Source: UBA668 sp040081465
GTDB taxonomy: Bacteria > Actinomycetota > Acidimicrobiia > Acidimicrobiales > Ilumatobacteraceae
Length of the DNA: 54,707 nucleotides
Assembly: GCA_040081465.1 (NCBI GenBank)
Contig: JBEBGL010000015.1
Span: 1-54,707 of the forward strand
Direction: 5' to 3'
Shown: piece by piece, positions 34,375 to 43,158 of the stretch
How positions within the stretch are numbered: the first letter of the stretch is position 1
Layout of the letters: every line of letters starts with the position of its first letter
Notes under the pieces: generated by a model
The model's database searches: none
What the model was told of the DNA's origin: nothing
The model's input: the letters and a program-made list of their open reading frames with translations, nothing else
Translations under genes and position numbers: made by a program

Positions 34375-35157
34375 TTACGCGCGCTGTCGGCGGTTTGGGA
34401 TGACGATCGCCGTTCCGTCGTCTTCGTAGTGCACTCGCACGCTTACTCCGTAGAACTCGCTGAGGATCTCTGCGCGCAGAACCTCCGCCGGCGATCCCTC
34501 TGCGACCAGTCGCCCTTCATGCAACAGCGCGAGCCGGTCGGCGTACAAACCGGCGAGCGTGAGGTCGTGCATCGCCGAGACCACCGTTAGGCCGCGCTCC
34601 CGACGCATGCGATCTACAAGTTCGAGCGCTTGCTGCTGGTGGCCAATGTCGAGCGCGCTTGTCGGCTCGTCGAGCAACAACACGGGCGATCCCTGCGCGA
34701 TCGCGCGCGCAAGAACGATGCGCTGACGTTCGCCACCGCTCAGCGTTTCAAGCCGACGATTTGCAAATTCGTCGAGATCGAGTTCACCTAGCACGTCGTT
34801 CGCCATCGCGCGATCGTGCGCGGATGCCACACCGAAGTAGCTGATGAAAGGACTGCGGCCGAGCAGCACGTACTCGAAAACGGTCATATCGGCTGGCAGC
34901 ACCGGGATCTGTGGAACGAAGGCAAGGTGCCGCGCGCGCCGACGATTCGACATAGCAGCCGTGTCGTCGCCAGCAACCGTTACGACACCACCGTGTTCGA
35001 CGAGCCCACAACTTGATCGCAGCACGCTCGACTTGCCGGCGCCGTTCGGCCCAATCAGGCACAACCAACCTCCCGACGGAACACTCAGCGAGAGCGGATG
35101 AACAGCAACATGGTCGTCGTAGCTGACGCTGACGTCCGCGAAGTTGAGGTTGCTCAT
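34375..35157 (-). CDS. btuD: cobalamin ABC transporter ATP-binding protein
   Basis: A 260-aa ABC ATPase of the iron-siderophore/B12 group: Walker A GPNGAGKSS (36-44), signature LSGGERQ about 136, Walker B VLLLDEPTSALD, switch SAMHDLTLAG. ATG 35157 overlaps the permease stop by 4 nt; an upstream open frame to 35340 is inside the permease gene. Substrate assigned from the riboswitch ahead of the operon. Confidence 0.88.
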   Translation of the reverse strand: MSNLNFADVSVSYDDHVAVHPLSLSVPSGGWLCLIGPNGAGKSSVLRSSCGLVEHGGVVTVAGDDTAAMSNRRRARHLAFVPQIPVLPADMTVFEYVLLGRSPFISYFGVASAHDRAMANDVLGELDLDEFANRRLETLSGGERQRIVLARAIAQGSPVLLLDEPTSALDIGHQQQALELVDRMRRERGLTVVSAMHDLTLAGLYADRLALLHEGRLVAEGSPAEVLRAEILSEFYGVSVRVHYEDDGTAIVIPNRRQRA

Positions 35158-36131
35158 ACCGTCGCTCGCCGTGTGCGTAGAAGAATCATGAAGAACGGTG
35201 CACCACAAAACGCCGTGACAACGCCAAGTGGCGTCTCGGCGGGATTCTGCAGCATGCGGCCAGGAATGTCGGCGAGGATCAAGAAGGCGGCACCGACGGC
35301 GATGCTGATCGGCAGTACGCGACGGTACGAGCCACCGCACACCATTCGTACCGCGTGCGGCACCACGATGCCGACGAACGCGATCAGCCCGCTGACGCTG
35401 ACAACCGCTGCTGTGCCGATCGTCGCGGCCGCCACAACGGTGATTCGAATTCGACGGACGTTTAGCCCGAGCGTGAGTGCTTCGTCGTCACCCACGCGCA
35501 ACACATCGAGATGTCGGCGATGGGCCAACAGAACAGCACCGCTCACAACTACGTAGGGAAGCACCAATTTAACGTCGCGCCAGCTGGCATTGACCAACGA
35601 GCCGAGCAGCCAGTTGTAGACAGTCCGAACCACGCCATCGCTCGAACGCTGCAGTACGAACGCCTGGATTGCTGATGTCAGCGAAGCGACGGCCACACCG
35701 GCGAGCACAAGCGACGTCGACGTACGCAACGAACCGAAGGCGGCACCGGCGAGGTAAGTAACAGTGACCGCCGCGATCGCACCAAGGAACGCCGCCAACG
35801 GCAACGGATCAACGAACCAATTGGTCGTCAGGTCGCGCCCGAACGCAATCACGATTGTTGCGCCAAGGCCCGCCCCGCCAGCTGCACCGAGTAAGTACGG
35901 GTCGACCAAGGGATTCCGAAAAACGCCCTGGTACGACGCCCCCGCCAGCGACAGCATTGCACCGACGATTGCCGCCAGCGCGACGCGCGGCATGCGCACG
36001 TTCCAGATGATGTTCCAGTTGGCCGACGACAGTCGGCCAGCCGGCCCGACCATGACACCAAGGACGACGGCCGCCGCGAGCACAAGCGTGGCTACAAGCA
36101 GCCATACCCACCCGCGACGGTACGTCGTCAT
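35154..36131 (-). CDS. btuC: cobalamin ABC transporter permease (FecCD family)
   Basis: A 325-aa membrane protein with about nine or ten helices and the FecCD patterns: RMPRVALAAIVGAMLSLAG, GAxYQGVFRNPLVDPYLLG, GGAGLGATIVI and SGLIAFVGIVVPHAVRM. ATG 36131 (MTTYRRGW) replaces a longer frame that would enter the binding-protein gene. Five nt separate it from the btuF stop. Confidence 0.9.
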   Translation of the reverse strand: MTTYRRGWVWLLVATLVLAAAVVLGVMVGPAGRLSSANWNIIWNVRMPRVALAAIVGAMLSLAGASYQGVFRNPLVDPYLLGAAGGAGLGATIVIAFGRDLTTNWFVDPLPLAAFLGAIAAVTVTYLAGAAFGSLRTSTSLVLAGVAVASLTSAIQAFVLQRSSDGVVRTVYNWLLGSLVNASWRDVKLVLPYVVVSGAVLLAHRRHLDVLRVGDDEALTLGLNVRRIRITVVAAATIGTAAVVSVSGLIAFVGIVVPHAVRMVCGGSYRRVLPISIAVGAAFLILADIPGRMLQNPAETPLGVVTAFCGAPFFMILLRTRRATV

Positions 36132-36136
36132 TGGTA

Positions 36137-37018
36137 CTAGCTCACCGAAATGAGAGCTAGCGCTGCCGACACTGCCTTGATGTAGTCGATGATGCGCGGT
36201 CCCCATCGCGAAGCGATGTCGTCGTCCATCGGGACCACGTTGCCGTTGGCGACAGCTGGGATTGCATCCCAACCAGCGCGGGCAGCAACTGTGTCGGCGG
36301 ACTCACCGGCGTACTTCGTGTCCGCAAGGAAAATGATGTCGGGCGCCGAAGCGATGATGTACTCCGCGTTCAGCTGCGGGTAGTCGTTGCCGGGCTCAAC
36401 ACCGTCAGCGATGTTGCTGAGCCCGAACATTGTGTAGACCTGACCAATGAACGAACCACTCGTCACCGTGTAGTACGTCGGGTCGAGTTCGTGGTAGATC
36501 GTCAGCGACTCGGTCTGTTCCGGAACAGCGGCGAGAGCTGCTTCGACGTCGACCTGCATCTGGGCCACAAGCTCGGCCGCTTCACCGATGTGACCGGTCG
36601 CCGCGCCGAGTTGTTCGAGCTGCGTGTACAGATCATCGAGCGTTGCCGGCGCAAGTGCGACGAAGACAGCGATGCCTAGCTCCTCTAGCTGCTCTTGGAT
36701 CGCGGTGCTTTCCATCACAACTAGATCGGGCTCGAGCGCTGCGATCGCCTCGACGTTCGGCTCGAAGCCAGACAGGTCGTGCGGCAATTCCAATGCTTCG
36801 GCCGGGTAGTCCGAGTACTCGTCGACGGCGATGACTTGTGCGCCGGCACCGATTGCAAACAGCTGCTCAGTGGACGACGGCGACAGGCTGATGATCGCTT
36901 TCGGTGCGTCAACGGCAGTCGTGTCTGCGGTTGTGTTCTCCGACTTGGTGTCGTCGCCGCAGGCAGCCGATGTGAGTAACAGAGCCGTCAGAGCGGCTAA
37001 TGAACTGAACCGTTTCAT
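36137..37018 (-). CDS. btuF: cobalamin-binding lipoprotein
   Basis: A 293-aa periplasmic-binding lipoprotein (lipobox TSAAC, C20) of the BtuF/TroA-like helical-backbone class: IISLSPSSTEQLFAIGAGAQV, DEYSDYPAEA, EPDLVVMES, GQVYTMFGLSNI. First gene of btuFCD. SD is GGAGGA (37026-37031), 7 nt from the ATG, inside the riboswitch expression platform. The substrate could be cobalamin or cobinamide; adjacency to cobO supports corrinoids. Confidence 0.9.
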   Translation of the reverse strand: MKRFSSLAALTALLLTSAACGDDTKSENTTADTTAVDAPKAIISLSPSSTEQLFAIGAGAQVIAVDEYSDYPAEALELPHDLSGFEPNVEAIAALEPDLVVMESTAIQEQLEELGIAVFVALAPATLDDLYTQLEQLGAATGHIGEAAELVAQMQVDVEAALAAVPEQTESLTIYHELDPTYYTVTSGSFIGQVYTMFGLSNIADGVEPGNDYPQLNAEYIIASAPDIIFLADTKYAGESADTVAARAGWDAIPAVANGNVVPMDDDIASRWGPRIIDYIKAVSAALALISVS

Positions 37019-37025
37019 GGATCAA

Positions 37026-37098
37026 TCCTCCGTTTCTCCGGAGGAGATCGTCCTCCGGTTTAGGAGGACAAAGATGGATTCCGGCGGCCTAACCGCCG
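37026..37098 (-). promoter_or_regulatory. riboswitch expression platform with competing SD hairpins
   Basis: On the minus strand three copies of ggagga alternate with tcctcc. The SD strand (37026-37032) pairs perfectly with 37039-37045 (7 bp, 6-nt loop), hiding the ribosome site. A second hairpin pairs 37051-37056 with 37063-37068. Alternatively 37040-37045 pairs with 37051-37056 (5-nt loop), which would free the SD. Further upstream is a GC hairpin (37082-37087 with 37093-37098). No T-tract, so translational control. Confidence 0.7.
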
Positions 37099-37129
37099 CG
37101 AACCGCCCTTGCCTCGAGGGTATGGGTTA

Positions 37130-37276
37130 CGGGCATGAAGTCAGGCGACCGGACTCGTCGTGCGCTTCCTTGGTAGGAAGACTCGAACCACCGTTGCGGG
37201 ACAGTGCCGGGTTCTCACCGGCTTCGCTGAACACCATGCATCTCACCGCTGGTGCGGTGGGACGGAGCAACCTTAG
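37130..37276 (-). ncRNA. cobalamin riboswitch aptamer
   Basis: Minus-strand transcript carries the AdoCbl-class core: agcgaagccggtgagaaccc, then ggcactgtcccgcaacggtg, and the B12 box gtccggtcgcctgactt (plus 37138-37154). These match the GAAnCCGGTGA / CNGTCCCGC / B12-box signature. It precedes btuFCD at about 110 nt, and is divergent from cobO. The cobO start lies 30 nt beyond the 5' end, so their promoters must overlap. Confidence 0.95.
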
Positions 37277-37305
37277 CGCCGCAATTGCATATGCTCGCAA
37301 TCTCT

Positions 37306-37893
37306 ATGAGCGACACGACAGGCAGCGACACGACACGTGCGCTTTCCGACGATCCGCGGCCCGATGGGCTTCGGCGTGCCGAGTCGCTGGTGCTGGTCAA
37401 CACGGGCAACGGCAAAGGCAAGAGCTCGGCTGCGTTCGGAGTCATGCTCCGCGCGGTCGCGCGCGGCTGGAACGTTGCCGTGCTGCAGTTCGTGAAGAGC
37501 GGGCAGTGGAAGGTCGGCGAAGAAACGATCGGCGTGCAGCTTGGCGTCGATTGGCGAACACTGGGCACCGGCTTTACGTGGGATTCCGAAAATCTCGATC
37601 AAGACATCGCTCTTGCCCGCGAGTCGTGGGCACAAGCGGCGGCCGTCATCGCGGCTGGCGAGCACGAGTTAGTGATCCTCGACGAACTCACGTACCTGTG
37701 CACCTGGGAATGGATCGACACCGCCGCTGTCGTCGCCGCGATCGTCAATCGGCCGAAGCACGTTTCACTGGTGATCACCGGCCGCGATGCGCCGCAGGCG
37801 ATCATCGACGTCGCCGACACCGTGACCGAGATGCGCGAAGTGAAACACGCCTACGCGGCAGGAATCAACGCCAAGCGCGGCATCGACTACTAA
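37306..37893 (+). CDS. cobO: cob(I)alamin adenosyltransferase (CobO/BtuR type)
   Basis: A 195-aa enzyme that adenosylates corrinoids with ATP to give adenosylcobalamin. P-loop variant NTGNGKGKSSAAFG (32-45), AVLQFVKSGQWKVGE, VILDELTYLCTWEWID, and VSLVITGRDAP are diagnostic. Starts at ATG 37306 (MSDTTGSD) or ATG 37291; the first gives the usual family start. Divergent from the cobalamin-uptake operon, so uptake and activation share one regulatory region. Confidence 0.93.
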   Translation: MSDTTGSDTTRALSDDPRPDGLRRAESLVLVNTGNGKGKSSAAFGVMLRAVARGWNVAVLQFVKSGQWKVGEETIGVQLGVDWRTLGTGFTWDSENLDQDIALARESWAQAAAVIAAGEHELVILDELTYLCTWEWIDTAAVVAAIVNRPKHVSLVITGRDAPQAIIDVADTVTEMREVKHAYAAGINAKRGIDY

Positions 37894-37894
37894 A

Positions 37895-38314
37895 TCAGCC
37901 CTCGTTCCATGTGACGACTGAACATAGCTTGAGTTGTCGACAGACAGAAGCAAGGCGCTGGTCTCGTGTCACAAGCACGGCATCTAGCAAGCGAGCGAGC
38001 GCTACGTAAAGACTGTCTCGCTGAGTCACGTTCTCGCGCAGCTCAAATGCAGCAGCGAGCAACGGTTGAAGCGGCATTCGGTCAACCCCGAACTCAGCGA
38101 GTCCCGCGAGCATGTCGTCGACCGCTCGGCTGCTTATCGTGCCGGCCCGCCATAGGCGGGCGAGAGCGGATGACACCTCCGCATCGAGGTGCGCTGGAGC
38201 AACGAACGTGTACCCGCGAGGCAAGCTGGCGGTGTCGTTCAGAAGCAACTCGACAACCACCGACGCGTCCAGGACGGCTATTGCCTGTTTTGTGGCCTCA
38301 GCCTGTCGAGCCAT
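37895..38314 (-). CDS. vapC: VapC-type PIN-domain toxin
   Basis: A 139-aa PIN ribonuclease. The four acidic site residues are visible: D16 (VLDASVVVELLL), E46 (AHLDAEVSSALARL), D100 (TQRDSLYVALA) and D118 (LVTRDQRLAS). Cleaves RNA (often tRNA) when not bound by its antitoxin. ATG 38314 chosen, giving a 17-nt overlap with the antitoxin gene; ATG 38338 is the alternative. It converges on cobO with one base between. Confidence 0.88.
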   Translation of the reverse strand: MARQAEATKQAIAVLDASVVVELLLNDTASLPRGYTFVAPAHLDAEVSSALARLWRAGTISSRAVDDMLAGLAEFGVDRMPLQPLLAAAFELRENVTQRDSLYVALARLLDAVLVTRDQRLASVCRQLKLCSVVTWNEG

Positions 38315-38561
38315 AGAGGTCGTCTCGCCCTGCTTCAACAGCCGCGACGGAATCGACCACCGCAGCTTTGTCGCTGGCTAGCCAGCCTGCTCGGCGACGT
38401 GCCATACGAGACATCCACTCGTCAATCGTCGGGACGGCGCAATGCTCGTCGAGCACTTTGATCGTGTACTGGCGCAAAGTCATCCCGCCCGCAGAAGCTC
38501 GCCTCTGCAACTCGTCGTGCACCGACTCGGGGACCTCACGCAAGTGCATGTTCACCGACAT
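38298..38561 (-). CDS. vapB: VapB/FitA-like ribbon-helix-helix antitoxin
   Basis: An 87-aa protein. The N-terminal half is a ribbon-helix-helix DNA-binding fold (MHLREVPESVHDELQRRASA, then MTLRQYTIKVLDEH); the C-terminal tail (IDEWMSRMARRRAGW...) is the toxin-binding segment. It is upstream of and overlaps vapC, the usual order for autoregulated pairs. Confidence 0.85.
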   Translation of the reverse strand: MSVNMHLREVPESVHDELQRRASAGGMTLRQYTIKVLDEHCAVPTIDEWMSRMARRRAGWLASDKAAVVDSVAAVEAGRDDLYGSTG

Positions 38562-38594
38562 GCAACGGACGATACCACAGATGGTAGCAATCCG

Positions 38595-39770
38595 CTACCG
38601 GCTTGAGGCCGCCATTTTGACCACCATTTCGCGCAGCAACTTCGAGCTTGTCGCGAAGTTCAATCTGGCAAACCCGATTCCCTCTGGCCCGAAGTTTGGG
38701 CCCTCGCTCAACCGCACACCCCGTTCCTGGAACAGCACCGACGGATCGTCGCCAAAGCCGAGAGCGCGACAATCGAGCCACGCCAGATATGTGCCGGACG
38801 GCGGAACGTACTTGATTTCGGGCAAGTGCGCGGCGAGCAACTCCGCTAGGAGCTTTCGTTGCCGATCCAAATGTGCAAGCACCGCAGCCAACCAGTCGTC
38901 GCCATCGCGCCACGCAGCTTCTACCGCCACAGCAGCGAACAGGTTTGTCGCACCGAGCATGTGCTCGGGCAATGCTTCCGCAGCTTTACGAGCGCGCTGC
39001 GAGCCAAAGTGCGCAATCGCGTAGCGCATGCCGGCAAGGTTGAACGCTTTCGACGCGGCGTGGATGCTGACGGTGCGGTCCGGTGCAAACAGCGCCATCG
39101 GACGATGAGTCAGCGGCGCATATGTCAGGTCGGCGTGGATCTCGTCGGAGATAATCACGAGGTCGTGACGCTCTGCGAGTGCAGCCATCGTCCGCAACTC
39201 GTCCTCCGAGAAGACGTGTCCCGTCGGGTTCTGCGGGTGACAGAGCAGTAAGACCTTCGCAGGCGTGGCGCGCAACGTGGCATCGAGCGCGTCGTAGTCG
39301 AACGACCAACCGGTTGGCGACGTCGGCGTTCGCTGCGCCGGCACAGGCACGAGCCGACAGCCCGTCATTTCAAGACTGCTCAGAAACGGCGGATAGGTGG
39401 GCGTATGAACCACCACGCCATCGCCCGGTGAAGTGCATGTGTGCAGCACGACTTGGATCGCCTGCACTACATCGTTGAACTCGCGCGTGTCGAGCCTGTC
39501 GATGTTCCAGCCATATCGCGCAGCGCAGCGATCGACGAAGGCATCGGTCGCGCCCGAGCCACCGATGATGCTGGGCCAGTCGGGGTAACCAAGGTCGGCA
39601 GTCGCAATCGTGCGTGTCAGCGCTTCGGTGATCGCGGGGGCCGGCGCGAAGTCCATGTCGGCCACCCACGCGGCAATCGCGTCGGGTGTGCGATTCCACT
39701 TCGCACCCGGCTTTGAGTGCAACCAGTCGAGCGAGATGGACTCGAAGTCGAACGTCCGCTGTGACGTCAC
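38595..39770 (-). CDS. MalY/PatB-family PLP C-S lyase (cystathionine beta-lyase-like)
   Basis: A 391-aa fold-type I PLP enzyme of the PatB/MalY branch: WVADMDFAPAPAI, YGWNIDRLDT, HTPTYPPFLSSLE, LLLCHPQNPTGHVF, IISDEIHADLTY (D209) and the PLP lysine K241 in AASKAFNLAGMRY. It splits cystathionine or other cysteine conjugates to pyruvate, ammonia and thiols. Start GTG 39770 overlaps the stop of the aspartate aminotransferase gene (GTGA); ATG 39782 is less likely. Confidence 0.88.
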   Translation of the reverse strand: MTSQRTFDFESISLDWLHSKPGAKWNRTPDAIAAWVADMDFAPAPAITEALTRTIATADLGYPDWPSIIGGSGATDAFVDRCAARYGWNIDRLDTREFNDVVQAIQVVLHTCTSPGDGVVVHTPTYPPFLSSLEMTGCRLVPVPAQRTPTSPTGWSFDYDALDATLRATPAKVLLLCHPQNPTGHVFSEDELRTMAALAERHDLVIISDEIHADLTYAPLTHRPMALFAPDRTVSIHAASKAFNLAGMRYAIAHFGSQRARKAAEALPEHMLGATNLFAAVAVEAAWRDGDDWLAAVLAHLDRQRKLLAELLAAHLPEIKYVPPSGTYLAWLDCRALGFGDDPSVLFQERGVRLSEGPNFGPEGIGFARLNFATSSKLLREMVVKMAASSR

Positions 39771-41005
39771 GCCACAACCCATTCGTGAATGCGACGAATC
39801 CCTTCCTGCATGTCGTCGTCGGCCATCGCAAAGCTGAAGCGGGCGTAGCCGGGTGTGCCGAACGCCTCGCCGGGCACAAAGGCAACCTTTGCTTGACCAA
39901 GAATCGCGTCAGCGAGTTCCAGCGTGTTGTGCGAGACCGTGCCATTGGGGCCAAGTGGCTTACCCAACAACGACGAGAAATTTGGATAGCAATAGAACGC
40001 ACCCTGCGGCACAATCGCGTTCACGCCTGGAATCTCGTTGAGCATGCGGTGCATGGTGACGGCGCGACGAGCGAAGGCCTCGCGCATCATCTTGACGGCC
40101 GACAAATCGCCCCGTACGGCTTCCAGCGTTGCAGCCTGCGCAACGTTATTGACGTTGGAAGTGCTGTGCGACTGGAAGTTGATAGCGGCCTTCATCACAT
40201 CGGGTGGCCCGATCAACCAACCCACGCGCCAGCCAGTCATCGCATAGGTCTTGGCGACGCCATTGACGATCAGGCATTGATTGGCCAGTTCGGGAACAGC
40301 GGTTGGCATCGACACGAACTTGTTGTCGCCAAACACGAGGTGTTCGTAAATCTCGTCGGTAAGTACCCACACGCGTTTGTCGACCGCCCAGCGACCGATC
40401 GCGACAACTTCGTCGGGCGTGTAGACGGCGCCACTGGGGTTGTCGGGGCTAACGAACAACAACGCCTTGGTGCGTGGGGTGAGCGCAGTATCGAGCTGCT
40501 CGACAGTGACTTTGAATCCGCTGTGCTCGTCGGTCTGCACGATCACCGGCACGCCGCCAGCCAACGTGATGGATTCCGGATAAGTAGTCCAGTAAGGCGC
40601 CGGACAAATCACTTCGTCGCCCGGATCGCACAGCGCCGCGAACGCAGTGAACACAGCGTGCTTGCCTCCGTTGGTGACCAACACCTGGCTCGCCTGGCAG
40701 CTGAAGCCGCTGTCGCGCAACGTCTTGGCGGCGATTGCCTCGCGTAGTTCGGGAAGGCCGGCTGCCGGTGTGTACTTGTGCCACTTCGGGTCGTGGCACG
40801 CGCGCGCCGCGGCCTCGACAATGTTTGCTGGTGTTGGGAAGTCGGGCTCGCCAGCACCAAAACCGATGACCTTCTCGCCGCCCTCTTTCACTGCTTGCGC
40901 CTGCAGCGCCTTCGCTTTGGCATCAACCGCCAAGGTTGCCGATTCGGCGATCGCGGCGAGACGGGCGGATGTTCGCTTAACGGTTCGGTCAACGGCAGAG
41001 GTCAC
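39767..41005 (-). CDS. aspartate aminotransferase (class I, AspC-like)
   Basis: A 412-aa PLP enzyme of the prokaryotic aspartate/prephenate aminotransferase type. Motifs: GFGAGEPDFPTPANI, YTPAAGLPELREAIA, LFVSPDNPSGAVYT, VLTDEIYEHLVFGDN and K252 in VNGVAKTYAMTGWRVGWL. Produces oxaloacetate/glutamate. First gene of a two-gene operon with the C-S lyase. The divergent PAC2 gene begins 35 nt away. Confidence 0.92.
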   Translation of the reverse strand: MTSAVDRTVKRTSARLAAIAESATLAVDAKAKALQAQAVKEGGEKVIGFGAGEPDFPTPANIVEAAARACHDPKWHKYTPAAGLPELREAIAAKTLRDSGFSCQASQVLVTNGGKHAVFTAFAALCDPGDEVICPAPYWTTYPESITLAGGVPVIVQTDEHSGFKVTVEQLDTALTPRTKALLFVSPDNPSGAVYTPDEVVAIGRWAVDKRVWVLTDEIYEHLVFGDNKFVSMPTAVPELANQCLIVNGVAKTYAMTGWRVGWLIGPPDVMKAAINFQSHSTSNVNNVAQAATLEAVRGDLSAVKMMREAFARRAVTMHRMLNEIPGVNAIVPQGAFYCYPNFSSLLGKPLGPNGTVSHNTLELADAILGQAKVAFVPGEAFGTPGYARFSFAMADDDMQEGIRRIHEWVVA

Positions 41006-41040
41006 GCAGCGATTCTACGTAAGGGCTGTCGATCGGCCCT

Positions 41041-41922
41041 ATGAATTGGCAAACTGGAAATGTGAACGTGCTCACCACGGCCTTTGAAGACCTTGGGAAG
41101 CTCAACCGACCGATCATGGTGTTGGCACTGCGCGGGCTGTTCGACATCGCGGAGGTTGCCACCGATGCAGTCGAGACGCTGGCATCGGACCGCGTCACGC
41201 CGGTGGTCGCAGCGATCGACCCCGATCCGTTCTTCGACTTCACGCAGGAACGTCCGCAGGTCGTGTTCGACGATGCCGAACTGCGTCAGATCCAATGGCC
41301 AGAGAACGAGTTCCGCATTGCTCGCTTCCCCGGCAGCGCCCACGATCTAGTGCTGTTAGCCGGTGTCGAGCCTCACCTGCGCTACGCAACTTTCGCCGAC
41401 GCAATCATCGAAGTCGCGATCGAACTCGGTTGCGAGGTAGTGGTAACGGTTGGTGCCGCACCCGAAGCGGTGCCGCACTCACGCCCGCCGCAGGTGACGG
41501 GCAGCAGTACAACCGTTGGGTTGGCGCGCGCACTCGGGCTTGGCCGACCGAAGTACCAAGGTGTCACCGGGTTGGTCGGTGTTTTGCAGGAACGACTCGA
41601 TCGAGCTGGCATTCCCGCCGTCTCGCTGCGAGTAGGCGTACCGCACTATCTCGGCAACGCCAAACATCCGCAGTCATCGGAAGCTCTGCTCGGTCACCTC
41701 GAACACGTGCTTGGCATAACGACGCCGCATGGCGCTCTGGCTGAGGATGCGATGCGTTGGCGCGGCCTGCACGATGAAGCCGTTGCAGAGGATGAGCAGG
41801 CGTCGAAGTATGTGGCGATGCTCGAGAGCGAGTATGACAAGCGCATGGAAGCCGCTATCCCAAGCGCCGACGACCTAGCCGCCGAGTTCGAAAAGTTCCT
41901 ACGTGAGCAACGCGATGACTGA
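41041..41922 (+). CDS. PAC2-family protein
   Basis: A 293-aa member of the PAC2 (proteasome assembly chaperone-like) family found in archaea and actinobacteria. Typical stretches: LRGLFDIAEVATDAVETLA, LVLLAGVEPHLRYATFADAI, VVVTVGAAPEAVPHSRPPQVTG and GVPHYLGNAKHPQSSEALL. The C-terminal tail (about 240-293) is a charged coiled helix. Its function in bacteria is unknown. Stop overlaps the Rieske gene. Confidence 0.9.
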   Translation: MNWQTGNVNVLTTAFEDLGKLNRPIMVLALRGLFDIAEVATDAVETLASDRVTPVVAAIDPDPFFDFTQERPQVVFDDAELRQIQWPENEFRIARFPGSAHDLVLLAGVEPHLRYATFADAIIEVAIELGCEVVVTVGAAPEAVPHSRPPQVTGSSTTVGLARALGLGRPKYQGVTGLVGVLQERLDRAGIPAVSLRVGVPHYLGNAKHPQSSEALLGHLEHVLGITTPHGALAEDAMRWRGLHDEAVAEDEQASKYVAMLESEYDKRMEAAIPSADDLAAEFEKFLREQRDD

Positions 41923-42940
41923 ACAGTTTCTGCGCAACGTGTGGTATCCGGTCGCATGGGAGCGCGAGATCGGTGATGGTCCACACGCGGCGAAACTGCT
42001 TGGCGAGCGCGTCGTTATCTTTCGCCAGTTGTCCGGCGGCTACGCCGCATTGCACGATGAGTGCCCGCATCGCAAGACGCCGCTGTCGCTTGGTCGAGTA
42101 CACGGCGACCTCATCGAGTGCGGTTACCACGGGCTGACGTTCGATTGCGCCGGCGCATGCGTGAAGGCGCCGACTAACGGGACAGTTCCTGCTGGTGCGG
42201 TCGTGCGGAGCTACCCAATCGAGGCTCGCTACCGATTGCTGTGGATGTGGATGGGCGACCCTGCTGTCGCCGATGCCGCGAACATCTTTCCCGTCGAGCA
42301 CTGGGACGATCCGGATTGGGGCACCACCATCGGCGACGACATGGTGGTCGACTGCAACTACCTGTACATCACAGACAACTTGCTCGACCCCTCGCACGTC
42401 GCGTGGGTGCATCCCGGTTCGTTCGCTGGCGAAGGTGCCGACGAAACACCGATGGAGATCACGATCGCCGACGACGGAGTCACGACCTGGCGATGGCTGC
42501 TCGATTCACCACCAGCGCCGTTCTACGCGCCCTACCTCGAATTCGAGGGCAGGTGCGATCGCAAGCAGCAGTACGAAGTGCGATACCCAAGCTTGGCGTT
42601 GATCAAGGCGTACTTCTGTCCAGCTGGTACCGGCGGAGAAGACCGAACGCTGCCCGAGTCAACCTTCATCATGGACAGCTACAACTTCCTAACGCCGATC
42701 GATGATCACACGACGCGCTACTTCTGGTTCCAGCAGCGCAACGTCGCGCCGAACGACGCCGACGTCTCCGCCAGGTTCGCGGCCTCCGTGCGCGGAGCTT
42801 TCGAGGAAGACAAGGCGATTCTCACCGCGATGCAACGCGGTATCGACGAATCCACAACACCAACGATCAACCTCCGCTCCGACACAGGCGGCATCCGCTT
42901 CCGCCGCCGATTGACACAACTGATCGAGGCCGAACAATGA
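41915..42940 (+). CDS. Rieske non-heme iron oxygenase (vanillate demethylase-like)
   Basis: A 341-aa oxygenase component. Rieske cluster ligands C50-x-H52 (DECPHRKTPLSLG) and C69-x2-H72 (IECGYHGLTFD); mononuclear iron ligands H161 and H166 in DNLLDPSHVAWVHPG, with bridging D154. It is of the VanA/DdmC type, which demethylates aryl ethers or related substrates with a separate reductase; none is encoded nearby. Substrate unknown. ATG 41915 (MTEQFLRNVWYPVAW) preferred to a GTG at 41903. Confidence 0.9.
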   Translation: MTEQFLRNVWYPVAWEREIGDGPHAAKLLGERVVIFRQLSGGYAALHDECPHRKTPLSLGRVHGDLIECGYHGLTFDCAGACVKAPTNGTVPAGAVVRSYPIEARYRLLWMWMGDPAVADAANIFPVEHWDDPDWGTTIGDDMVVDCNYLYITDNLLDPSHVAWVHPGSFAGEGADETPMEITIADDGVTTWRWLLDSPPAPFYAPYLEFEGRCDRKQQYEVRYPSLALIKAYFCPAGTGGEDRTLPESTFIMDSYNFLTPIDDHTTRYFWFQQRNVAPNDADVSARFAASVRGAFEEDKAILTAMQRGIDESTTPTINLRSDTGGIRFRRRLTQLIEAEQ

Positions 42941-43158
42941 CACGAGACGATGATTGGCAGCCGGCGACGTCGGAGCCGGGCGAGCTCTACACGTTCGAGG
43001 GCCAAATGCGCGCATACGGACACTTCGCGCGCAACCTGAAGACAGACGATCCGCGCGCACGAGCGCATCGACGCACGATCGGGCGAACGGGTTGGGTTTT
43101 CGTCGGAGCCGCTCTCGCAGTACCGGCGATCGCAATTTTGTTGTCAATCCTGTTCTAG
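42937..43158 (+). CDS. small protein with C-terminal transmembrane helix
   Basis: A 73-aa product, ATGA-overlapped with the Rieske oxygenase. A hydrophilic N-terminus (ELYTFEGQMRAYGHFARNL) precedes an Arg-rich patch and one helix (51-72, GWVFVGAALAVPAIAILLSI). It resembles no known family. Tight coupling to the oxygenase suggests it anchors something at the membrane, but there is no direct evidence. Confidence 0.6.
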   Translation: MTRDDDWQPATSEPGELYTFEGQMRAYGHFARNLKTDDPRARAHRRTIGRTGWVFVGAALAVPAIAILLSILF

